16,570 nucleotides of DNA from an uncultured Coriobacteriales bacterium (GTDB lineage Bacteria; Actinomycetota; Coriobacteriia; Coriobacteriales; UMGS124): assembly GCA_934654475.1 (NCBI GenBank), contig CAKUFZ010000032.1:1-16570 (forward strand). The letters are read 5' to 3'. Below, in pieces: positions 7,884-12,922 of this stretch (within the stretch, counting starts at the first letter, position 1; each line of letters opens with the position of its first letter). Both the position numbers and the translations under genes were made by a program. Below the pieces are notes generated by a model. That model was not told the DNA's origin. It saw nothing but the letters and a program-made list of their open reading frames with translations, and did no database searches.

Positions 7884-7915
7884 ACTTGTTTGAAAGAACC
7901 AGATGAACCGATGGT

Positions 7916-7950
7916 GGGGGTGCTCGCGTGTGCGAGTGCCCCCCTTCTTC
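7916..7950 (+). terminator. Terminator after dapA
   Basis: GGGGGTGCTCGC (7916-7927) pairs over 12 bp with GCGAGTGCCCCC (7932-7943), with two G-T pairs, around a GTGT loop. It is followed by CTTCTTC, a weak T-rich tail. It lies 33 nt after the dapA stop. Confidence 0.6.
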
Positions 7951-8018
7951 ATGGGCGCCTGCGTCTTAGCATCAACGGGAGCCGCCCTGCTCCAAAAGTG
8001 CCGCGATGTTGCTCTATC

Positions 8019-8068
8019 TTGCATGAATGCTGTGTGCATGGGGATAAACCAGTCGGGACGGTACGTCC
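8019..8068 (+). promoter_or_regulatory. Candidate promoter and dyad upstream of desulfoferrodoxin
   Basis: TTGCAT (8019-8024) and GATAAA (8043-8048) are 18 bp apart, giving a start near 8055. A dyad GGACG-GTA-CGTCC (8056-8068) covers that start. The -10 element is only a moderate match, and no known peroxide- or iron-regulator box is recognised. Confidence 0.3.
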
Positions 8069-8090
8069 GCTTGAGTGAAGGGAGCCTGAC

Positions 8091-8462
8091 ATGGAAGTGA
8101 AGTTCTATCGGTGCAACCATTGCGGCAACTTGGTGATGATGGTGCATGACGCCGGAGTGAACCCGGTGTGCTGCGGCGAGAAGATGGAGTTGCTCGTGCC
8201 CGGCTCCGTGGATGCTTCAGTAGAGAAGCATGTGCCTGTGGTGCGGTCGCAAGCAGATGGCTTGCGCGTTGAGGTTGGTTCGGTTGCCCATCCGATGACC
8301 GAGGAGCACTACATCGAGTGGATTGCGCTTGCGACTGCAGACAGGGTGGACATTCGGTATCTGAAGCCCGGCGACGAGCCCGTTACGTCGTTCCCGCCCG
8401 CACAAGGTGGCGTGGTGTACGCGTATTGCAACCTGCATGGGCTGTGGAAGGCGGAGTTCTGA
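8091..8462 (+). CDS. dfx: Desulfoferrodoxin (two-iron superoxide reductase)
   Basis: This 123-aa cytosolic enzyme reduces superoxide to hydrogen peroxide without making oxygen, a defence typical of anaerobes. Both iron sites are complete. The N-terminal desulforedoxin-like centre I uses Cys8, Cys11 (CNHC) and Cys27-Cys28. The catalytic centre II uses His47, His67, His73, Cys113 and His116 (CNLH), matching His49/69/75, Cys116 and His119 of the studied Desulfoarculus enzyme. The conserved Glu-Lys pair next to the first histidine is Glu45-Lys46. Length is standard. The ATG at 8091 has GGAG (8081-8084) 6 nt upstream. It is probably transcribed alone, after the dapA terminator; rubredoxin, its usual electron donor, is not encoded in the window. 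Confidence 0.95.
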   Translation: MEVKFYRCNHCGNLVMMVHDAGVNPVCCGEKMELLVPGSVDASVEKHVPVVRSQADGLRVEVGSVAHPMTEEHYIEWIALATADRVDIRYLKPGDEPVTSFPPAQGGVVYAYCNLHGLWKAEF

Positions 8463-8489
8463 CGCTTGGGAGCTGTGGGGTCGGGAAAT

Positions 8490-8574
8490 AACATACATTT
8501 CAGATTTTTGAAAAATGCGCCAACTGGTGTTTTGTTGAATTAACATACATCTCACCTGTTGAAATGTATGTTAA
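8490..8574. repeat. Three copies of a 13-bp motif, two forming a long dyad
   Basis: AACATACATTTCA occurs at 8490-8502, as AACATACATCTCA at 8542-8554, and in inverted orientation at 8560-8572. Copies two and three make an inverted repeat with perfect 11-bp arms, TTAACATACAT (8540-8550) and ATGTATGTTAA (8564-8574). Copies one and two are 52 bp apart, close to five helical turns. The block is AT-rich compared with its surroundings and lies between the 3' ends of the desulfoferrodoxin and XRE genes. It looks like binding sites for one protein, but no promoter can be assigned to it. Confidence 0.5.
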
Positions 8575-8594
8575 TTGATTCCGCAAAGGGCAAT

Positions 8595-8641
8595 CGAGGC
8601 CCATCGCGCGTCATCAGGGGATGGGTGCGCGATGGGCCTCG
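8595..8641. terminator. Long hairpin between convergent genes
   Basis: A perfect 15-bp stem pairs CGAGGCCCATCGCGC (8595-8609) with GCGCGATGGGCCTCG (8627-8641) around a 17-nt loop. It sits 8 nt from the 3' end of the minus-strand XRE gene and about 130 nt after dfx, so it could end transcription from both sides. The T tracts on either side are poor (TGGTTTCTT on plus), so it may act as a transcript-stabilising hairpin instead. Confidence 0.5.
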
Positions 8642-8649
8642 CTGGTTTC

Positions 8650-8913
8650 TTACGCCAACGGCCCTTTCTTGAGGCGTCGGTAGTCTTTGATGCAGACGTC
8701 CACGCGCAGCATGAAGTCGCCAAGCTGAATGTTGAGCGCGTCGGCATAGTCGGATATCTCGGGCAGGCGCAGGCTGCGCTCGCCTGATTCGAGTTTGCTT
8801 ACGTAGGACTGGGGCTTGCCGAGTTTCTTGGCAACGGCGTCCTGGGTCATGTTTGCTTCGCCACGCATGGCTTTGAGTTCAACGCCGACGGCGCGATTGA
8901 GATTCGTATCCAT
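8650..8913 (-). CDS. Small XRE-family helix-turn-helix regulator
   Basis: This 87-aa protein is essentially one Cro/C1-type DNA-binding domain. The helix-turn-helix runs over MTQDAVAKKLGKPQSYVSKL (22-41), followed by ESGERSLRLPEISDYADAL, which is typical for XRE. The start at 8913 (MDTNLNRAVG) is chosen because the longer reading frame runs through a 39-bp repeat and a terminator hairpin. No strong ribosome site precedes it, so translation may be weak or leaderless. There is no partner toxin, ligand domain or phage gene next to it, so it could be a stand-alone repressor or an antitoxin-like remnant. A palindrome 31-45 nt upstream suggests self-regulation. Confidence 0.85.
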   Translation of the reverse strand: MDTNLNRAVGVELKAMRGEANMTQDAVAKKLGKPQSYVSKLESGERSLRLPEISDYADALNIQLGDFMLRVDVCIKDYRRLKKGPLA

Positions 8914-8937
8914 ATGGCGGGACTTTATTGTCCGCAA

Positions 8938-8958
8938 GGATATATCCCAAAATGGGAT
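8938..8958 (-). promoter_or_regulatory. Overlapping palindromes upstream of the XRE gene
   Basis: ATCCCAAAATGGGAT (8944-8958) is a perfect inverted repeat with 6-bp arms around AAA. It overlaps a second perfect palindrome, GGATATATCC (8938-8947). Both lie 25-45 nt upstream of the XRE start codon, where an autorepressor operator would be expected. No clear -35/-10 pair was identified. Confidence 0.4.
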
Positions 8959-9002
8959 GTGAAGTCTTATCGCGCGAGGCCGAGCTCCCTGAGACGCGTT
9001 TC

Positions 9003-9136
9003 GGCAATGATGGTTCCAAAAGGAGCCTTGTGGCGTGTTCCCGTGATGATGGTTCTGGATGGGCGTCTGTGGTGTGTTCTGTGGATGATGGTTCCGGATG
9101 GAATCCCGCAGCGTGTTCCGGTGGATGATGGCTTCG
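9003..9136. repeat. 39-bp tandem repeat, about 3.5 copies
   Basis: Units are anchored by ATGATGG at 9007, 9046, 9085 and 9125 (periods 39, 39 and 40). Each has ATGATGGTTC near its start and GTGTTC near its end. Because 39 is divisible by three, reading frames stay open on both strands and encode 13-residue repeats, but none has a credible start or composition, so I treat it as non-coding. With the palindromes at 8938-8958 and the terminator at 9143-9180 it fills the gene-free stretch between the XRE and reductase genes. Confidence 0.75.
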
Positions 9137-9142
9137 GCGCAC

Positions 9143-9180
9143 AAAAGAGGCCGTGCTTGCGGTTGCGCAGGCACGGCCTC
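9143..9180 (-). terminator. Intrinsic terminator of the minus-strand reductase
   Basis: A 15-bp stem pairs GAGGCCGTGCTTGCG (9147-9161) with CGCAGGCACGGCCTC (9166-9180), with one G-T pair and a GTTG loop. On the minus strand it is followed by TTTT and then GTGCG. It lies 40 nt past the reductase stop codon. Confidence 0.85.
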
Positions 9181-9220
9181 GGTGATGCGATATGGGTGCG
9201 TCAGCTCGCCGAGCGTCTGC

Positions 9221-10945
9221 TTACTCGCCGGCGATGAACTTGACGGCCTGGCGTGCCTCGGTCATCGTGCGGCCGCAGGCAAGGCCCGGGAAGAGCTCGG
9301 GGTACACGCCGGAGAAGAAGCTGCCCGAGCAGTCGCCGGCGGCGTAGAGGCCCTCGATGACCTTGTTCTGGGTGTCCTTCACCTGCATATGCTCGTTGAT
9401 CTTGATGCCGTCGCCGGTGCACAGGATGGTGCCGCCGCAGGTCACGCCATAGAACGGCGGGGTCTTGAGCGTGGAGAGACGGTAGTCCTCCTTGCCGAAG
9501 TCCTCGTCGACGCCGTTTTCGGCGAGCTCGTTGTAGCGCTCCACCGTGGCGAGGAACGTGTCAACGGGGATGTTCAGGCCCTCGGCGAGCTCCTCGAGCG
9601 TGTCGGCCTTGACGAGGGTGCCCTCCTCTGCCATCTGGTCGAATACACCGCCTTCCTGCATGAACATGTCGCGCATGATGATGGTGAGGCTGGCGCAGCC
9701 CAGCTTGTCAAACTTGACGACGTCGTCGCAGAAGTTGGCGTCCCACACGGTGTTCCACGTGCCGTAAGTCTGCTGGCTGGAGCAGTACACGTTCCAGTCG
9801 TAGGGGCCGGACTCGTTCATGAAGCGCTCGCCCTCGGCGTTCACGCGCAGGAAGGGCTGAGAGGCGGGGTTGAACTGGCCCTCGTGGGGGAACTTCCAGC
9901 CGCCGGTCTCCTCGTCACGTACGAAGCCGCAGGGCGTGCCGGGCTCGGTTACGCCGCGGTCCCAAATCATGCCGGCGGGTTCGACGTCCTTCTCTGCGCC
10001 AACCCACATGGCGGCCTTGATGCCCATGCCGGTGTCGAAAGTCCAGCCGCCCTGGGCGGTGGTGCAGCGCACGAGCAGAGGGTTCAGGGCCTCGAGCATT
10101 TCATAGTTGCCTGCGTAGCCGCCCGTGGTGAGCAGGACGTTCTTGGCGTTGATCTGCACATAGCCGTCCTTGGTGGAGAAGATGGCGCCCGTCACGGGGC
10201 CGTCGCCGTCGCGGACGAGCTTGGCGAGGTCATACTCGTAGTTGATGGCGTGGCCGGCCTTGCCGATATAGTCTTCGAGCAGCTCGTTGCGGCTCTTCTT
10301 CTGGTACTCCTCGGGCTGGTCCTCACGGGCGTTAAAGTTGTGCTGCGTGGGCGCGCAGAAGTAGTGGCAACCGCCAGCACCCTGCTCGTTGCCGGTGTTG
10401 GTCTCGAAGTAAACGTCGAATCCGTAGCCGTCCATGATGTTGACGAGCCAGTCGCTCATCTCGGCGGAGTTGTCGATCCAGTTCTTGATGACCTTCTGGT
10501 TCACCTTGCCGTTGGCATAACGGGTGAGCTCGTTGAGCATGAACATGGGGTCGGCTTCCTTGCCGGCTTCCTTGCACTGCGTGGAGTTGCACACGCCGTA
10601 CCAGTTGCGCGTGGTGCCCAAAAGGCCGGTCTTCTCGCAAATCTCGAAGTTCATGCCGGCGTCGCTGGCGGTAGCGGCGGCAACCATGCCGGCGTTGCCG
10701 GCGCCGATGATGAGCAGGTCGGTCTCGCGGGTCTCGACGATGTCGGCATCGGCGATTTCGGGTGCGGTGCCGAGCCAGTCGATGTCGGCCATGTGCTCGA
10801 CACCCCACGTGGGCGGCTCGTGGGTCTGGGAGTAGCTCTGGGCATCGGCGGACGTGCTCTCGTCTGCCATGGCGGTGCCGGCAATGCCCATGGCGGCGGT
10901 TGCTGCGGCAGCGCTTGCGACAAAGTTCCTGCGGGTGAGTTCCAT
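9221..10945 (-). CDS. Tat-exported, cysteine-rich FAD reductase (fumarate-reductase-like)
   Basis: This 574-aa flavoprotein should be exported folded and reduce an organic acceptor outside the membrane. The ATG at 10945 follows AAAGGGATCG and opens with the Tat motif TRRNFVAS (Arg5-Arg6), cut near AMA (about 27). The FAD Rossmann motif is DLLIIGAGNAG (76-86); LLTTGGYAG and EGLYAAGD continue the FAD_binding_2 fold. The C-terminal block GDCSGSFFSGVYPE differs from the substrate arginine region of true fumarate reductases, so fumarate is not assumed. There is no FMN_bind or haem domain, so a separate electron donor is needed and none is adjacent. The mature protein has 14 cysteines, including a CNSTQC pair (119, 124), unusual for an exported flavoprotein and reminiscent of Cgr2, the FAD/[4Fe-4S] cardiac glycoside reductase of Eggerthella lenta. 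Divergent from the LuxR gene. Confidence 0.93.
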   Translation of the reverse strand: MELTRRNFVASAAAATAAMGIAGTAMADESTSADAQSYSQTHEPPTWGVEHMADIDWLGTAPEIADADIVETRETDLLIIGAGNAGMVAAATASDAGMNFEICEKTGLLGTTRNWYGVCNSTQCKEAGKEADPMFMLNELTRYANGKVNQKVIKNWIDNSAEMSDWLVNIMDGYGFDVYFETNTGNEQGAGGCHYFCAPTQHNFNAREDQPEEYQKKSRNELLEDYIGKAGHAINYEYDLAKLVRDGDGPVTGAIFSTKDGYVQINAKNVLLTTGGYAGNYEMLEALNPLLVRCTTAQGGWTFDTGMGIKAAMWVGAEKDVEPAGMIWDRGVTEPGTPCGFVRDEETGGWKFPHEGQFNPASQPFLRVNAEGERFMNESGPYDWNVYCSSQQTYGTWNTVWDANFCDDVVKFDKLGCASLTIIMRDMFMQEGGVFDQMAEEGTLVKADTLEELAEGLNIPVDTFLATVERYNELAENGVDEDFGKEDYRLSTLKTPPFYGVTCGGTILCTGDGIKINEHMQVKDTQNKVIEGLYAAGDCSGSFFSGVYPELFPGLACGRTMTEARQAVKFIAGE

Positions 10946-11006
10946 AGTTGCGATCCCTTTCTCACATTTGTACGAACGTTTGATATCCGGCCAGGAGCTT
11001 CCCCTG

Positions 11007-11042
11007 CCTCGCCGGCTATTTCCAACCATAGGCAAGGCGAGG
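11007..11042. promoter_or_regulatory. Inverted repeat in the reductase-LuxR divergent region
   Basis: CCTCGCC (11007-11013) and GGCGAGG (11036-11042) are perfect inverted 7-bp arms separated by 22 bp, centred near 11024. The site lies about 80 nt upstream of the reductase start and about 100 nt upstream of the LuxR start, a natural place for a regulator shared by both. No clear promoter for the minus-strand reductase was identified. Confidence 0.3.
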
Positions 11043-11085
11043 TCCCCCGTAGTCACCCACCAAGGAGTACATTTGCATTTGCCGT

Positions 11086-11093
11086 GGTAGAAT
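11086..11093 (+). promoter_or_regulatory. Extended -10 promoter of the LuxR gene
   Basis: TGGTAGAAT contains an extended -10 (TGn before TAGAAT at 11088-11093), with no good -35 at 16-18 bp upstream. A start near 11100 would leave a leader of about 22 nt holding the GGGGGG ribosome site. A weak core without a -35 often means an activator is needed. Confidence 0.35.
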
Positions 11094-11122
11094 GCCCGAA
11101 AATTGTCGGCGGGGGGATGAGT

Positions 11123-12541
11123 ATGAAATACGCGCTGCGTTCAGTGGGGTTGCCAAGTCTGGCACTTGTGCTGGAGACCTATCAAGTCTGGCTTCTCAAC
11201 AATGGCATCTTCCCGGTGACGAGTGGAACCTTTCCTTTGGCTCGCGAATTCCAGACTCTGGTGGGCATTGTGGTGGGGCTCGCTGTACTGCTTTCTGCCT
11301 TGCGCCACCCCGACTTTATCAAGGTGCGCGTGGTGCCGCCCATTGCATTTGCCTGTGCAGCGGTGGGAGCTGGGCTGCTTCTTTGCGTGCCGGGAAGTCC
11401 TACAGCGGTGACTATGGGCCTCATGTTGCTGTCTTTGGCTGGTACGGCCAATCACTATCTCATGGGCATCGCATTTGCCCATGCTGACTCTCCCCAGCGC
11501 ACCTCTATCGGTGTGGCATGCGCCGTGCTCGTGGCAACGCTTGTCACGACGGTGTCGCCCGTCCCGTCGTTTCGTGCGTCAGTCGTTATCGATGCTGTTA
11601 TCACCTTGTCGGTCCTTCTGCTCCTGTGGCGCGAGGTGACCCCCGTATGGCGCGAGTCTATTGAGGGCAAAGCGGTCGAACAGCTTGCGTTGGCGAGTCC
11701 TCGGTCGTTTTTGTCGCTCGGACATCAGCTGTACATCCTCATGTTCATTTTTTCCGCCGCGTTTGGATTCGCCTTGTCGTTGCGCATCTCCCAGTTCACT
11801 CCCGTCTCGAGCTATCTCAGCCTCTGCGTGCTGTTGGCGGCTGTTGCGTGGTTTGTGCTGGCTCCCGATGGAAAAGGCGGCCACGATGACGGGTTGTTTG
11901 CTGTGGCGGCGCTTCTTGTGGTTGCAGGGTTCCTGCTTGCCCCGCTCAACGTGGCTCCCAGCGCGGCGAATGGGTTGCTGTATGCCGGAAACTCATGCTT
12001 CAAAGTCTTGTCGTGGACGGTCATGGCGGCCCTATGTGCGCGCAACATGGCCGGCAGCCTGGCGGTGCTTGCCTGTGGGGCGATTGTTGGCAGCGCAGGA
12101 ACGTTTCTCGGCGCCGACCTGGGGCACCTTTGCAACGCTTTGCTTGCCACACATCCCGATGGGGCATCGCTTGTCACGAGCGTTGTGGTCCTCGCTCTCT
12201 TTGCCTATGTGATTTTTGGCCTGCGCGGCTTTACCTTTGCCGACACGATTCAAGGCGTGGAGCCCGTCGAGGAGCTCCCTGTTCCTGTTGACATGCCGCC
12301 CGATCGTGATGCGCTCATCGAGAGCTCCTGCGATGCCCTTGCGGGTGAGTGCGGTCTTACCGAGCGCGAGCGCGAGGTGTTCGGGATGCTTGCGCGCGGA
12401 CACAACGGTTATCACATCCGCGATGAACTCACGTTGTCGTACAACACCGTGAAAACTCATGTCAAACGCATCTATCGCAAACTCGATGTGCACTCGCAGC
12501 AAGAGCTCATCGACCTTGTCGAGAGCCGCTGCAACGTTTAG
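11123..12541 (+). CDS. Membrane-embedded LuxR-type regulator (about 12 TM segments + HTH)
   Basis: This 472-aa protein joins a hydrophobic N-terminal part to a C-terminal LuxR DNA-binding domain. About twelve transmembrane stretches are visible between residues 5 and 367. The HTH is at 411-470: LTEREREVFGMLARG, then the recognition part YNTVKTHVKRIYRKL, then SQQELIDLV. The ATG at 11123 is preferred because GGGGGG (11111-11116) lies 6 nt upstream; ATG 11117 is in frame. There is no receiver or PAS domain, so the membrane part is presumably the sensor, perhaps of a transported or bound small molecule. Regulators of this build are common beside Tat-exported reductases and molybdoenzymes in Eggerthellaceae. 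It sits between two such reductases, divergent from one and upstream of the other, so controlling one or both is the simple reading. No good terminator follows. Confidence 0.9.
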   Translation: MKYALRSVGLPSLALVLETYQVWLLNNGIFPVTSGTFPLAREFQTLVGIVVGLAVLLSALRHPDFIKVRVVPPIAFACAAVGAGLLLCVPGSPTAVTMGLMLLSLAGTANHYLMGIAFAHADSPQRTSIGVACAVLVATLVTTVSPVPSFRASVVIDAVITLSVLLLLWREVTPVWRESIEGKAVEQLALASPRSFLSLGHQLYILMFIFSAAFGFALSLRISQFTPVSSYLSLCVLLAAVAWFVLAPDGKGGHDDGLFAVAALLVVAGFLLAPLNVAPSAANGLLYAGNSCFKVLSWTVMAALCARNMAGSLAVLACGAIVGSAGTFLGADLGHLCNALLATHPDGASLVTSVVVLALFAYVIFGLRGFTFADTIQGVEPVEELPVPVDMPPDRDALIESSCDALAGECGLTEREREVFGMLARGHNGYHIRDELTLSYNTVKTHVKRIYRKLDVHSQQELIDLVESRCNV

Positions 12542-12708
12542 GGGCCGCCCCTGCGTTCTTGTGCTTGACATTTTGCAAGGGCCTTGCTGGGTCTGCAGAC
12601 GGGCAAAAACCGGCTCGCGCACGTGCATTTTTCGCCCCCTGCAAAGCGAACCTTGCCGTTCGCGAGCAACCCTGCATTTGTAGGGGGACCTCTTTTGGGT
12701 CTCATTGC

Positions 12709-12778
12709 TTGACACCATCTACCAGGTACTTTGAAGTCCATTCTAAATGCACCTATCGGCAAAGGACCCTGAAGTCCA
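12709..12778 (+). promoter_or_regulatory. Candidate promoter with a 38-bp-spaced direct repeat
   Basis: A consensus -35 TTGACA (12709-12714) is followed after 17 bp by TGAAGT (12732-12737), a poor -10. That -10 is part of TGAAGTCCA (12732-12740), which recurs at 12770-12778. The repeat could be an activator or repressor site, possibly for the upstream LuxR protein. The mRNA leader would be about 180 nt. Confidence 0.35.
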
Positions 12779-12860
12779 CTATGGGTGGCACACCGCACGA
12801 CAACGCAGCCCAAGGGGGAAGCGAAGATGTGCGGGGGCAACCTAGTGGTATATGGAAGAC

Positions 12861-12903
12861 CGCGCAAAGGGGCGCGAGCTTCCAGGCAGGCAAGCTGCCT
12901 GCC
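12861..12903 (+). other. Two hairpins just upstream of the reductase ribosome site
   Basis: CGCGC-AAAGGG-GCGCG (12861-12876) and GGCAGGCA-AGC-TGCCTGCC (12885-12903) are perfect stems of 5 and 8 bp. The second ends 7 nt before AGGAGG (12911-12916). Without a T-run it is not a terminator; mRNA protection or control of ribosome loading is more likely. Confidence 0.4.
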
Positions 12904-12922
12904 AAGAAAAAGGAGGAAAGGT

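Larger units (their letters stand above)
12542..12922 (+). promoter_or_regulatory. Long leader/promoter region of the FAD-FMN reductase
   Basis: These 381 nt hold no gene. Elements seen: a 13-bp palindrome GCAAGGGCCTTGC (12575-12587); an inverted repeat GCGAAC-CTTGCC-GTTCGC (12646-12663); a small hairpin CCCTGC-ATTT-GTAGGG (about 12670-12685); two TGCTTGACA copies (12562-12570, 12706-12714); and hairpins just before the ribosome site. An in-frame ATG at 12827 with a weaker purine tract would lengthen the reductase N-terminus and bury its Tat signal, so it is not used. Confidence 0.4.

Noticed and set aside
8217..8555. Minus-strand 112-codon frame whose start lies in the 13-bp motif cluster
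   Set aside because: Mostly antisense to dfx; no ribosome site at usable spacing and no family resemblance.
8914..9174. 87-codon N-terminal extension of the XRE protein
   Set aside because: It starts inside a terminator hairpin and is made of the 39-bp repeat and operator sequence.
9098..11122. Long N-terminal extension (about 675 codons) of the LuxR frame
   Set aside because: It runs antisense through the whole minus-strand reductase gene; the membrane protein starts at 11123 with its own ribosome site.
12781..12800. GGGTGGCACACCGC resembling the T-box antiterminator sequence
   Set aside because: It has two extra bases compared with the T-box consensus, no specifier stem or terminator follows, and a reductase is an unlikely T-box target.
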